Origin: Halorhodospira abdelmalekii
Lineage (GTDB): Bacteria; Pseudomonadota; Gammaproteobacteria; Nitrococcales; Halorhodospiraceae
Length of the DNA: 55,660 nt
Direction of reading: 5' to 3'
Assembly: GCF_016583625.1 (NCBI RefSeq)
Contig: NZ_NRRN01000019.1
Span: 1-55,660 of the forward strand
Part shown: piece after piece, positions 23,821-32,101 of the stretch
How the letters are laid out: every line of letters starts with the position of its first letter
Numbering within the stretch: the first letter of the stretch is position 1
Made by a program: the position numbers and the translations under genes
Notes under the pieces: generated by a model
What the model was told of the DNA's origin: nothing
Seen by the model: the letters and a program-made list of their open reading frames with translations, nothing else
Databases searched by the model: none

Positions 23821-24096
23821 ATGCAATGCTACAGCCAAGTCATTCCGGCGTCCGGTAGTTTTGCCGCGCCGGGTCCGGAGCACTACCAAGCGCATCGTTC
23901 CATTCAGGAGGCGTTGGAACATTTCCGATGGGAAACCTCCATCCATGCGCGGCTTGACGACTCTACAGGGGCCGAACTGATGGTCTGGCTCGGTACACCC
24001 GATCCAGACGATCCCTATCCGTGCGACCTATCGAGCCACCCACCCGATCGCATCTACGTGATGGGACCGTGGGGTGGTGTGCGCCGGGTTTTGTAG
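23821..24096 (+). CDS. hypothetical ICE protein (91 aa)
   Basis: Start ATG 23821, three bases after the P5 hairpin of leader D. Acidic and proline-rich (GAELMVWLGTPDPDDPYPCDLSSHPPDRIYVMGPWGGV); soluble, no known motif. Its sharing of the leader with ardC, radC and others suggests co-regulation and a related role. Family not recognised. Confidence 0.62.
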   Translation: MQCYSQVIPASGSFAAPGPEHYQAHRSIQEALEHFRWETSIHARLDDSTGAELMVWLGTPDPDDPYPCDLSSHPPDRIYVMGPWGGVRRVL

Positions 24097-24114
24097 CAGT
24101 GCTAGAATGACAGC

Positions 24115-24228
24115 ATGATCGTTGTGGATTTGGACACCGCACGCCTGGAGCGGATCCAGGCCCCGGTGAAGCCCTTTCGGGTCGGGAGGAAGGGCGCTGT
24201 CCTGGTGACGGTCGGCCCAGGTCCGTAA
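24115..24228 (+). CDS. possible small protein (37 aa)
   Basis: ATG 24115 to TAA 24228, reading MIVVDLDTARLERIQAPVKP and then a basic tail with VGRKGAVLVTVGPGP. It lies 18 bases after the 91-aa gene. No good ribosome binding site is seen, and the evidence is only an open frame of codon style similar to neighbours. Confidence 0.3.
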   Translation: MIVVDLDTARLERIQAPVKPFRVGRKGAVLVTVGPGP

Positions 24229-24780
24229 AATCGGGGCTCCTCGCTGCGGACCTTGAGTTCCGGACTCCCCATCCGGACACTGCGTCGGCGCTATACGCCG
24301 GCACTATTGCGTCGTCGGGCCTGATGGCACCTGCCATCGGGCCCCCTTCTCATCTGGAGGCCGACGCTTCCCCTAGCTGCTCGGTGTTCAGCCTGCAGCT
24401 AGGGGAGGCCTACGGGTCTCTCGTGGCACTCCACGTCGCCGGCTGCCCGCTGCCGGTCGATCGAAGCGGGCCCCTTTGTGCGGCTCAGACCGTGCCTGAT
24501 AGTCATAGGCTCGCGCCCTCCTAAGAGCGGGCCAGCGCGCTACGAGCGCGCCTGGAGGTTGTCCTCCTCATCGGCTGTGACCGTTTATCCAATCCCATCG
24601 GCCAGTCTCGATTGCCCTACCCGCCAACCAGGCCCTCCTCGACGAGCCTCCCGGTCGATCGTCTGAAGCGACCGGGAGCATCAAAAATGATTCCCATCGG
24701 ATGATGATTTTTACCCACACGCCCCGGCTGATCTGGCCCACCATGGCTTCCATCCAGAACAAGCAGCAGCGGAGCCCGTG
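24229..24780. other. hairpin-rich non-coding stretch before the first tra operon
   Basis: No plausible gene in 550 bases. It holds several strong inverted repeats: TCCGGA/TCCGGA around 24254-24272, CGGCG/CGCCG near 24286-24300, GGGCCTGATGGCA with TGCCATCGGGCCC (24319-24346, one G.U), and CCCCTAGCTGC with GCAGCTAGGGG (24371-24405). They do not match the pseudoknot core of the leaders. Candidate roles are terminator of the establishment region, a long 5' leader or promoter region of the RAQPRD operon, or a small RNA. Confidence 0.5.
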
Positions 24781-25086
24781 ATGCGCACGATAGCGATCGC
24801 ATGGCTGATTACGACCAAGCTGTTGGTTGCGCCCGTTGCGATGAGTGGTGCGACCGATGGGGAGCGCGAAGCGCTCGCCCGACTCGCCCACGAGCTCAAG
24901 GCACTCGAGCCGCTCATCAAGGAGGCGGAGGCTCAGGCGGATCCGGATGCTCGGGTGGATTTCCGATACGACTGGCTGCGTCGCGATTTGGAGTGCGTCC
25001 GTTACGGCATCCGGGAGCACATTGAGGCGCCACGGCAACCGCAACCGCGGCAGGTCGAGCCACTACAGGGAGATTATCGGCGTTGA
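24781..25086 (+). CDS. RAQPRD-family integrative conjugative element protein
   Basis: A 101-aa protein with a signal peptide (MRTIAIAWLITTKLLVAPVAMSG). The conserved part reads LARLAHELKALEPLIKEAEAQADPDARVDFRYDWLRRDLECVRYGIREHI, which is the RAQPRD family (TIGR01690) in slightly altered form (EAQADPD). Start ATG 24781 with GGAG upstream; a GTG lies just before. First gene of the plus-strand T4SS operon, and its stop overlaps the next start by 4 bases. Confidence 0.88.
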   Translation: MRTIAIAWLITTKLLVAPVAMSGATDGEREALARLAHELKALEPLIKEAEAQADPDARVDFRYDWLRRDLECVRYGIREHIEAPRQPQPRQVEPLQGDYRR

Positions 25087-25313
25087 GTTGGGACGCTGCC
25101 TTCGAGGCCTGGTCGGCGGTCGCCCCGAGTACCCTCATCTGGGTGATCAGCGCGGTTGTGATCGCTTTCTACCTCATCTGGGCAGCCTGGGTCTCTCTTT
25201 CCCAATTCGACGGGTTTCGCCGATGCGAAACCGAATTCGCCGAGTGGCTCTGGTACACGATTCGAGCAGTCATCGTCGTCACGGTCGTCGCCGCCTACGT
25301 GCGACCGGGATGA
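25083..25313 (+). CDS. TIGR03758-family ICE membrane protein
   Basis: A 76-aa protein, start TTG 25083 overlapping the RAQPRD stop (TTGA). Two membrane segments: STLIWVISAVVIAFYLIWAAW and TIRAVIVVTVVAAYV. SQFDGFRRCETEF between them is as in the PFL_4701/TIGR03758 family. A small inner-membrane part of the GI-type T4SS, position and order canonical. Confidence 0.85.
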   Translation: MSWDAAFEAWSAVAPSTLIWVISAVVIAFYLIWAAWVSLSQFDGFRRCETEFAEWLWYTIRAVIVVTVVAAYVRPG

Positions 25314-25396
25314 TGGTGTGGGGACGGGTCCATTCGACCCGGTATTGAGGGGCATTAAGGCCCGGCGACGCACTTCCACCAAGGAGGATTGTAGTG

Positions 25397-25783
25397 ATGC
25401 GCGAACGCAGCATTTGGCGACGGATGGGGGACGCTGCACTCTCGATCGCCCTCCTCGGCCCGGTCGGGGTCATGGCCCAGGAGGGGAGTCTGCCCTCCCC
25501 TGCGGAACCTGAGCATGGGCACGGCCAGGCCGATGAGGACTGGCTCGCAACGATGGAGGGTTACCTCTTCGACGGTGCAGTGGTGTTGGCAACCGTCGTC
25601 AGCATTGCCGGCTTTGTCTGGGTGGCCTGGGCGGGGCTGACCAAGTTTAACGAGGCCCGCAATGGCCGGGCTGAGTGGGGTGAGGTTGGTCTGCTTGGCA
25701 TTGCCGGCGGCGCTTTGCTGCTGGTGATTACCTTTTTGTTGACGACCGCGACCGAGGACGTGATCGATGCCGGCATGACCTAG
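25397..25783 (+). CDS. TIGR03745-family ICE membrane protein (pilin-like)
   Basis: A 128-aa protein, start ATG 25397 after AAGGAGG. Signal peptide to about residue 27 (GPVGVMAQ), then a short polar stretch and two membrane segments (DGAVVLATVVSIAGFVWVAWAGL; VGLLGIAGGALLLVITFLL). This matches the PFL_4702/TIGR03745 family, thought to be VirB2/TrbC-like. The 83 bases in front contain a hairpin CGGGTC/GACCCG (25325-25341). Confidence 0.85.
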   Translation: MRERSIWRRMGDAALSIALLGPVGVMAQEGSLPSPAEPEHGHGQADEDWLATMEGYLFDGAVVLATVVSIAGFVWVAWAGLTKFNEARNGRAEWGEVGLLGIAGGALLLVITFLLTTATEDVIDAGMT

Positions 25784-25811
25784 CGTCTGCGCGAAGGCTT
25801 GAGGAGGAGCT

Positions 25812-26171
25812 ATGGTGGAGACTGCTGGCGAGCGCCGGATGATGGCGGAACGACTCAATGAGGAGCCTCCCGTTTTCCGAGGCTGCTCCTCGAGCGAGCT
25901 TGTTGCCATCCTGACGGCTGGCACCCTCTTCTGGCTTCCGGTCGGCATCGCCATCGGTTGGATGTTCGGCCGGGCCATGATGGGCATCGGTGGGGCCGCG
26001 ATCATGGTGCTCGCTACGGTCTTCGTCGCGGCTACGATCTTCCAGAAGGTCAAGAAGGGTCGCCCGACTGGCTACTATCAGCAGCGCTTCCGGCTGGCCC
26101 TGCATCGGGCCGGTTTGATGCGCGCACCGGTCATCCTTCGTAGCGGCTCCTGGGACGTGGGGCGCCGATGA
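25812..26171 (+). CDS. TIGR03750-family conjugal transfer protein
   Basis: A 119-aa protein with two adjacent membrane segments (LVAILTAGTLFWLPVGIAIGWMFG, AMMGIGGAAIMVLATVFVAATIF) preceded by LNEEPPVFRGCSSSEL and followed by the basic KVKKGRPTGYYQQRFRLALHR. This order matches TIGR03750, comparable to VirB3/TraL-type proteins. The stop overlaps the next start by 4 bases. Start 25812 follows GGAGGAG. Confidence 0.85.
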   Translation: MVETAGERRMMAERLNEEPPVFRGCSSSELVAILTAGTLFWLPVGIAIGWMFGRAMMGIGGAAIMVLATVFVAATIFQKVKKGRPTGYYQQRFRLALHRAGLMRAPVILRSGSWDVGRR

Positions 26172-26803
26172 GACACCGCAAAGAGATCGATACTTGCTGG
26201 GCGCACGTTTGGACGCTCCGGGCTGTTGCTGGCGGGCTAGCCCTAGCATGCCTTGGCCTATGGTGGGGCTGGCACACCGCCCCCGAGGATATTCGGGTCC
26301 ACCAGACTCCGGAGCTGCGAACCGGCGGCGTCCTGGAGGCCGGCGAAATCCCAGAACCGGTCGTCTACACCTTCACCTTCTACATCTGGCAACAACTCTG
26401 GCGCTGGGAGGATGACGGCGCCGAGGACTACCCGGAGAACCTCTGGCGGCTGCAAAGTTTTATGACGCCTCAGTTTCTGCGGATCCAGGAAGCGGATTTG
26501 GAGCGCCGCGCCCAGGACGGTGAGCTTGATCGTCGATCTCGCTACGTCCGCGAGATTCCGGGGGCCCGCTACGAACCTGCCCGCGTCGAACGCCTCGGCG
26601 ATGACACCTGGCAAGTATTCCTCGACGTCGAAATCCAGGAGTACATCGATGGCGAACTCGTGAAAGACATCGAGGTGCGGTATCCGCTGCGAGTTGTCCG
26701 CTTTGAGATCGATCCTGAAGTCAATCCTTGGGGGCTGGCTCTGGACGGCTACACCGAAGCGCCTGAGCGTCTGGAGACTTACATAGAGGAGGGATCTGAA
26801 TGA
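26168..26803 (+). CDS. TIGR03746 (PFL_4703) family ICE protein, VirB8-like
   Basis: A 211-aa protein: N-terminal membrane anchor (VAGGLALACLGLWWGW) and a periplasmic domain with PEPVVYTFTFYIWQQLWRWEDDGAEDYPENLWRLQSFMTPQF, as in TIGR03746. Later parts (VFLDVEIQEYIDGELVKDIEVRYPLRVVRFEIDPEVNPWGL) are the typical C terminus. Counterpart of VirB8/TraE in the core complex. In the usual gene order a VirB9-like gene would follow; here it is absent and TIGR03757 follows instead. Confidence 0.85.
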   Translation: MRHRKEIDTCWAHVWTLRAVAGGLALACLGLWWGWHTAPEDIRVHQTPELRTGGVLEAGEIPEPVVYTFTFYIWQQLWRWEDDGAEDYPENLWRLQSFMTPQFLRIQEADLERRAQDGELDRRSRYVREIPGARYEPARVERLGDDTWQVFLDVEIQEYIDGELVKDIEVRYPLRVVRFEIDPEVNPWGLALDGYTEAPERLETYIEEGSE

Positions 26804-27213
26804 TGCGGAGGTGCCTTCCTCCCCTGCTTCTGATCACTCTGGCACCGCTGGTTGCCTGGGCCGATCAGCGCATTGAGGTCTTTGTCGCCGATGAAAAGAC
26901 CGAGACCAAGGCGCGACAGGCCGCCTCCTCGCAGGCTGCGATCTACCGTGTGGATCAGGTGCAACAGCGCTTGCGCGCGCTTGAGTCGCAGTTGCCGGAT
27001 GATCCAGATGAGGCGCTCGATCAGGCACGGCGCTCACTCAATGAGGCCGAGAAGCAGCGGTTAGAGGAAGCCCTGCGCGCCGTCGCGCTCGCAGTCGGGC
27101 TGGGCATCGACCAAGTTCCGGCCGTGGTCATCGACCGTGCGGCCGTCGTCTACGGCACCACGGATCCGGGCGAGGCCCGTCAGTACCTACGGGAGGCTAA
27201 AGATGTTCCTTAG
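26800..27213 (+). CDS. TIGR03757-family ICE protein
   Basis: A 137-aa secreted protein: signal peptide MMRRCLPPLLLITLAPLVAWA, then DQRIEVFVADEKT, YRVDQVQQRLRALESQLP, and the closing VPAVVIDRAAVVYGTTDPGEARQYL, which is the family signature (DUF1525/PFL_4709). Start ATG 26800 overlaps the previous stop, with GAGGAGGG upstream. First of three consecutive genes (03757-03756-03755) that always travel together. Confidence 0.85.
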   Translation: MMRRCLPPLLLITLAPLVAWADQRIEVFVADEKTETKARQAASSQAAIYRVDQVQQRLRALESQLPDDPDEALDQARRSLNEAEKQRLEEALRAVALAVGLGIDQVPAVVIDRAAVVYGTTDPGEARQYLREAKDVP

Positions 27214-28255
27214 GCCGACCGCCCGATCTGCCTGCTTCGCCGCTGCGTTCATGCTGGGCCTGGCCCCGGCCGCGAGGGCGGAAGTTAACAGCATCGACAT
27301 CACCCAGGACACGATGAGCGCACTCGCCTCCTGTCTCGATTATCGCATCGAGGGGATCTGCTTTTGGCTGCGGTGCAGCTGGTTTGAATGCTCCATCGAG
27401 ACCTCGATTCGCGTCGGCCACTACATACCCGACCTCGTCATCTCGGCCTATCACGAGGCGGCAGAAAATCCGTGGTACGAGATCAGAAAGTCTCTCGGTC
27501 ACGCTCAGGAGCTGGCCCTGGAACAGGGATTCTCAGCGCTCGTCGACTACGAACCCGGTGAGGGCGCCCAGCACGACTCCAGACCGGCGCGGAACCACGC
27601 CACAGTGACCTACAAAGAGGCCGACGCGATCGGGCACCCAGCAGTCGATCTCATCGAGGAGCTGCCGCTGCCAGAGGGCCCCTGCCCCTCGGCGGCCGAC
27701 ATGCTGATGCCCTACTACCAATCGGCGATTGACGCCATCGAATGGCGCCTGGGCGCAGTCGAGTCGATCACCCACGCGCACAAGGCCTTACCCGGCGCCG
27801 AGGAGCTTAGCGAAGATGGCGGCTGGGCACTCCAGACTTGGGGGGGTGTGTACCCGCGTATGGGACACACGCCGCAACCGGAGGACGCCAAGGCCGCCGG
27901 TATGGCAGCTTTCCGAGCCGGACATATCACGACCCGCTCCAGCGAGCCCGGACGCATCTACACCCATCTCTCCAGCGGGGGGGCCGTCCCTATGGAGGAA
28001 TATAGGGTCTGGCTTCCGGACCCACTCGAGCCGGGCAACGCCGAGAGCGGAACCTTTCAGATGCACCACCCTCGCTCGGAGAGCTCGTGTCAGATTCTCG
28101 GTGTCGATGATCGCTTCGATGGCCTCGAGGGGTGGGCCGGAGGTGCCTCGTCATCCCGAACGGATCTGGACGGCGATTACGTCTGGACGATGTGGCGGCG
28201 GTATTCCTGCTGTGAGCGCGAGGGGGCCTTTATTACCTCCGTGACCTGGCAATAG
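27203..28255 (+). CDS. TIGR03756 (PFL_4710) family ICE protein, TraU-like
   Basis: A 350-aa protein. Start ATG 27203 (MFLRPTARSACFAAAFMLGLAPAARA) gives a good signal peptide and overlaps the end of the preceding gene. Cysteine-rich conserved start of the mature protein: SCLDYRIEGICFWLRCSWFECSIETSIRVGHYIPDLV; ends with WRRYSCCEREG. This matches TIGR03756, related to TraU of F-type systems, a periplasmic mating-pair stabilisation factor held by disulphides. Confidence 0.88.
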   Translation: MFLRPTARSACFAAAFMLGLAPAARAEVNSIDITQDTMSALASCLDYRIEGICFWLRCSWFECSIETSIRVGHYIPDLVISAYHEAAENPWYEIRKSLGHAQELALEQGFSALVDYEPGEGAQHDSRPARNHATVTYKEADAIGHPAVDLIEELPLPEGPCPSAADMLMPYYQSAIDAIEWRLGAVESITHAHKALPGAEELSEDGGWALQTWGGVYPRMGHTPQPEDAKAAGMAAFRAGHITTRSSEPGRIYTHLSSGGAVPMEEYRVWLPDPLEPGNAESGTFQMHHPRSESSCQILGVDDRFDGLEGWAGGASSSRTDLDGDYVWTMWRRYSCCEREGAFITSVTWQ

Positions 28256-28268
28256 GAGGCAGTCAGCC

Positions 28269-29663
28269 ATGCGTCGAGCGGCAATTTATTCAGTCATCGC
28301 CCTTGCAGCTTCAGCCACTGCATCCGCGAACGAGCCTCTTACACCTGCGGAAGACGACGGCGTGTGGTACTACGAGATCGGTGGGGCTCAACCCTGGAGT
28401 CCGCCCCTGCACCCCAACGTAACCACGATGGAGCTGGGGTTCGGCGCAGAATTGAGCGCCGGCTACTCCTGCGGGGAGTTTGACCCGGTCCATACCGTGC
28501 AAAACCAGCTCCAGGAGGTGGCAGACGGCGCCGATGCCATGGTCGATGAAATGGTGGAAGCGGCGAACGCTGCCGTCGCTTCCCTGCCGGCACTGATTCT
28601 GCAACGAGCCAACCCAGGCCTCTACGATCTCATGCAGAACACGTTGCTGCGCGCCGAGGAGACCCTCGAACTCGCCACCAAGAGCTGCGAGCGGATCGAA
28701 CAGGAACTGGCCGAGGGGGAAACCAACCCCTACGCCGACTTGGTGACCCTGTCCAAGGGCGATGAGTGGCAGATGCAGATGGGTGTCGAGGACGACATCG
28801 TGAGGGCCGAGGAGCACGTCGAAGACAGCGCCACCGACAGCGGCCTGATCTGGTACGACGGTACCCCCGGCAGCGGTGGCGAACGCCGTGGTGGCGAGGG
28901 CCAGCCGCCGATCGAGCCGGTCGGCGATACGCTGGATGCTGGCTACCAGACCATCATGCAAGGGGCTCCAAACGGTGATACACGCATGGAGACCATCTGG
29001 GACCCGGAGCCAGGCAATACGGCCATGGATGAGATCCAGGGGTGGGTCGTAGGCGACCCGGACACAGGCGAGCCCGGCGTCTTAGGCGATAGCAGGATAT
29101 GGGTCGCGGACGCGGAACAGAATGAATCGCTGCCCGGGCAAGGCATCGTGCCCAAGCTCGAGGCGGAGTACGAAGAGGTTCAAGACGATATGGCCGACCT
29201 CCTCCAGGCCATTGAGGATGGCAGCCTAACCGAAGATCACCTAGACGACCTGCAAGCTCCCGGGATCGGCTTTACGCCGCAGCTTGCGCGAGCACTCGAT
29301 GAAATGTCCGCACAGGAGCGCCAGTTGATCGCTGGGCGACTCGCCCAGGAGATCAGTATGGCGCGGACCATGGAGCGCGCTTTATCGGTACGCCGTATGC
29401 TGCTCACCGGCCGTGGTGAGCCCGCGATCGCGCGCGCCGGCCCGGCGCAGGATGAGGTCGACGAGGCGATCCACGAGCTCGAAAGTGAGATCGAAAACTT
29501 GATGCTGGAGAGCGAGGCCCGCCGGGCGGTCGTCTCACACACCTCTAAACACCTGCTCCAGGAGGGCGAGCGTCGGCGTGAAGCCTCTCGGGGTGCGATC
29601 TCACCGGCGCCGGAGCCGGAGTACCGCATCCGGGGCGGCATCCCCGAGGAGCTCGACGACTAG
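28269..29663 (+). CDS. TIGR03755 (PFL_4711) family ICE protein
   Basis: A 464-aa protein. Signal peptide MRRAAIYSVIALAASATASA. The conserved N-terminal region (WYYEIGGAQPWSPPLHPNVTTMELGFGAELSAGYSCGEFDP) and helical middle (ADAMVDEMVEAANAAVASLPALILQRANPGLYDLMQNTLLRAEETLELATKSCE) match TIGR03755, comparable to TraH. The C-terminal 130 residues are coiled-coil-like. Part of the secreted mating apparatus. Confidence 0.88.
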   Translation: MRRAAIYSVIALAASATASANEPLTPAEDDGVWYYEIGGAQPWSPPLHPNVTTMELGFGAELSAGYSCGEFDPVHTVQNQLQEVADGADAMVDEMVEAANAAVASLPALILQRANPGLYDLMQNTLLRAEETLELATKSCERIEQELAEGETNPYADLVTLSKGDEWQMQMGVEDDIVRAEEHVEDSATDSGLIWYDGTPGSGGERRGGEGQPPIEPVGDTLDAGYQTIMQGAPNGDTRMETIWDPEPGNTAMDEIQGWVVGDPDTGEPGVLGDSRIWVADAEQNESLPGQGIVPKLEAEYEEVQDDMADLLQAIEDGSLTEDHLDDLQAPGIGFTPQLARALDEMSAQERQLIAGRLAQEISMARTMERALSVRRMLLTGRGEPAIARAGPAQDEVDEAIHELESEIENLMLESEARRAVVSHTSKHLLQEGERRREASRGAISPAPEPEYRIRGGIPEELDD

Positions 29664-29672
29664 GAGACGGGC

Positions 29673-29993
29673 ATGCTGCGCGCCTGGCTGGGTCTTACAC
29701 TCCTATTCGCGGTGGCGATTATCGCTACCCTGCTTTGGTATGCGGTGGAGCCCGCAGCCGTGATCGAGCAGCGGCTCGCCCAACTCGAGGGCGTGCTCAC
29801 CCTCTGGCGGCTCGGTCTGATTGGGGCGGTCATCGCCGTTTGGCCTTACGCAGTCGAGTTCCTCGGGCATCGACTGACTCCACACCAGCGCCTGCGCCTT
29901 CACGACGCGCGCTGGCGAGTCGCCCTATGGCTGCTGCTCTTGGAGGCCCTGCTCGGCCAAGATCTGGTGCCTCGGCTGGTGAGGCTGCTATGA
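29673..29993 (+). CDS. small ICE membrane protein (106 aa)
   Basis: Three hydrophobic segments (LRAWLGLTLLFAVAIIATLLWYAV; LWRLGLIGAVIAVWPYAVEFLG; VALWLLLLEALLG). Starts ATG 29673 and overlaps the traG start (ATGA). A small membrane protein is usual at this place in GI-type T4SS operons. I do not recognise the family with confidence. Confidence 0.7.
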   Translation: MLRAWLGLTLLFAVAIIATLLWYAVEPAAVIEQRLAQLEGVLTLWRLGLIGAVIAVWPYAVEFLGHRLTPHQRLRLHDARWRVALWLLLLEALLGQDLVPRLVRLL

Positions 29994-31543
29994 ACGTCCA
30001 GCATCCGCTCGAGGCCTTTACACTTGTATTCGCGTGGATGCAGTACGAGACGATCTGGGACGTCCTGACCGGGACCGGGCTGGCCTATATCCCGTTTCTC
30101 GTCTTCCTCGTTCAGGCGTTCTCGGATGCCTATACCGGGATGGAAGCGAAGGCCGGGTCAAAGCGCAGCGTCCATGCCATGGAGTTGCGTATTGTGATGG
30201 CGTTTACCGTCGTGGTGCTGGCAGCGCAACCGATGATTGAACTCCAGACCTCCGTGCTCGAGTACGAAGACCCCTGTGGTCTGATCAGCAAGGATCCGGA
30301 AGATACGTCCTACCACGACGTCTTTGACCAGCATCTCACCCCAGCTCGTGTACCTGCGTGGTGGTACGGCACATTGGCGATCGGCAGTGGGATCACCGGA
30401 GCGGCGATCCATCAGATGGGCTGCCCCGAGGATTACGTCCAGACCCGGCTCGACTTCGATCGCCAGCGGATCAACGACGAACAAGTGGCCGCCGAGCTCG
30501 AGCAGTTCGTCGAGGACTGCTTCATCCCGGCGCGCTCCCGCTATCAGCGTGAGCGCCCCGATGTGGAGCCGATTCTCGATCAGTACGGCGAGGATGATCC
30601 GCACTACATTGGATCCTATGTCTACCTGAGCACCTACTACCAGCACTATCAGGCGTCGCGGCCGGTTGAGGGCTGGGACTACGAGGGGCAGCGCAGCGGC
30701 GCCTACTACGACGACAACCACCCTCCCCCACACGGTCGGCCGTACTGTCACGAGTGGTGGACCGGCAACGCTGACATCGGTATGGACGGACCCTCACTGC
30801 GGGAGCGGATCCTCGAGCAGATGGAGCCCGGCCTCTGGGACCGGCTCGATGAGGTGCGGATGGCATTTGGCGCCGACGATCAAGAGGTCCAAGATGCGAT
30901 GATCCAACGGATTGTGCAGAACGAGGCAAGCGGTGCCCCGATTGCCTCCGCGGACCTGGTCGCGACCAACGAGTTCGCCGGGCAGGCGGTGCATGAGCGG
31001 ATCATCGCGAATGCCGCGGTGGGACTGGGCACCGCTTGGTACGATAAGGTCGAGCACGGGCCGATGATGTACACGATCCGCTCTGTGTCGCCTATGATCC
31101 AGGCCTTTCTCCTCATGGGCATCATCATGCTGCTGCCCTTCCTGCTGGTCGTCTCTCTCTACAGTTGGCAGACCGTGTTTGTGGCAACCTTCGGAATCCT
31201 GCTGGTCAAGGTGTGGGACTACCTATGGTCGGTTTCGATCTGGCTCGAGGAGCACATGGTGCGAGCCATGCATCCGGATATGCTCTCGTATCTTGCGGCC
31301 AGCAACGTCGGCAACCTCAGCAGCCCCGATGGCGGAACCCAGGGGACGATGCTCATGATCATCACTGGGCTCCTGCACATCGGGCTGCCATTGGTCTTCA
31401 CGACCTTGATGGGTTGGGGAGGCTACAAGGCTCTTTCTTACCTCAACTCATCAAGTTCAGGGACCACCCAATCGCTCCAAAGCGCCGGGCAAAGTAGTGG
31501 TCAAAAGACCATTAACGAGGGAAGACGGGCAGGCCGTATCTGA
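29990..31543 (+). CDS. traG: TraG-like conjugal transfer membrane protein (TraG_N)
   Basis: A 517-aa protein. Start ATG 29990 (MNVQHPLEAFTLVFAWMQYETIWDVLTGTG), typical of TraG N-terminal domains; it overlaps the preceding stop. Membrane segments occur near the N terminus (AYIPFLVFLVQAFSDAY, IVMAFTVVVLAAQPMIEL) and C terminus (MIQAFLLMGIIMLLPFLLVVSLYSW, MLMIITGLLHIGLPLVFTTLMG). In such systems TraG contributes to mating-pair stabilisation and channel assembly. Last gene of the plus-strand operon. Confidence 0.88.
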   Translation: MNVQHPLEAFTLVFAWMQYETIWDVLTGTGLAYIPFLVFLVQAFSDAYTGMEAKAGSKRSVHAMELRIVMAFTVVVLAAQPMIELQTSVLEYEDPCGLISKDPEDTSYHDVFDQHLTPARVPAWWYGTLAIGSGITGAAIHQMGCPEDYVQTRLDFDRQRINDEQVAAELEQFVEDCFIPARSRYQRERPDVEPILDQYGEDDPHYIGSYVYLSTYYQHYQASRPVEGWDYEGQRSGAYYDDNHPPPHGRPYCHEWWTGNADIGMDGPSLRERILEQMEPGLWDRLDEVRMAFGADDQEVQDAMIQRIVQNEASGAPIASADLVATNEFAGQAVHERIIANAAVGLGTAWYDKVEHGPMMYTIRSVSPMIQAFLLMGIIMLLPFLLVVSLYSWQTVFVATFGILLVKVWDYLWSVSIWLEEHMVRAMHPDMLSYLAASNVGNLSSPDGGTQGTMLMIITGLLHIGLPLVFTTLMGWGGYKALSYLNSSSSGTTQSLQSAGQSSGQKTINEGRRAGRI

Positions 31544-31548
31544 ATCGA

Positions 31549-31887
31549 CTACCAGTGTCGCTTACACTCGGGGGGTTCAGGTGGAATCCCCAGGTTGATC
31601 CAATCAGCATCCTCATGGACATCGGGCACGCCAGATTTTTGGCCTTCTGATGCATCGGGAATTTCTTCAGCAAAAGAACGACGTCCACGGGGGGACTCAA
31701 TGATGTGAATAACAAGCATCGGGATCAACTTCAGCGTGGATGCCAGCACAGCCGAAACCAGGTGCGGGAGGCCACGCACCCAACACCGGAAACCGCGGCG
31801 GAGTCCGTGGTGGTAGATGCCCACCCCCAGCTGGACTAGGAGCCAGAGTATGAAGATCAACGCGGCGGAAAATATAATGAGTTCCAT
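31549..31887 (-). CDS. hypothetical membrane protein (112 aa)
   Basis: Convergent with traG, 5 bases between stops. N-terminal membrane segment MELIIFSAALIFILWLLVQLGVGIY, a second hydrophobic stretch (LVSAVLASTLKLIPMLVIHII), then an acidic tail ending PPECKRHW. Start ATG 31887 with GGAGG upstream. Small proteins in this place are common in related ICEs, but the family is not recognised. Confidence 0.6.
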   Translation of the reverse strand: MELIIFSAALIFILWLLVQLGVGIYHHGLRRGFRCWVRGLPHLVSAVLASTLKLIPMLVIHIIESPRGRRSFAEEIPDASEGQKSGVPDVHEDADWINLGIPPEPPECKRHW

Positions 31888-32073
31888 TGCCGACCTCCTC
31901 GACGAGATGAGACTGCATCATCCGCGCGTCAATGCCTGCTTGAGCGCCTTCTGTCAAGGCTTCTGGAGGTGCAGCCGCGCCCGACTTTAGGGGCCCGCGA
32001 CGGCGCCGTGAGTGCCCCGTGCGGCATTGACGCCCTCTCAGTCGCTCATTGGTAAGCGTCAGTATTAAAGGGC

Positions 32074-32101
32074 GTGAAGTGGTCCAATTGGACCACTTCA
32101 C
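32074..32101. promoter_or_regulatory. 28-base perfect palindrome (orphan operator-like site)
   Basis: Each half is 14 bases; the left half reads GTGAAGTGGTCCAA and the right half is its exact complement, with no spacer. The centre TGGTCCAATTGGACCA resembles GntR/FadR-type operators (TNGTnnnACNA form). It lies at the junction between ICE backbone and the truncated hsdM fragment. No regulator gene is nearby. Confidence 0.55.
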
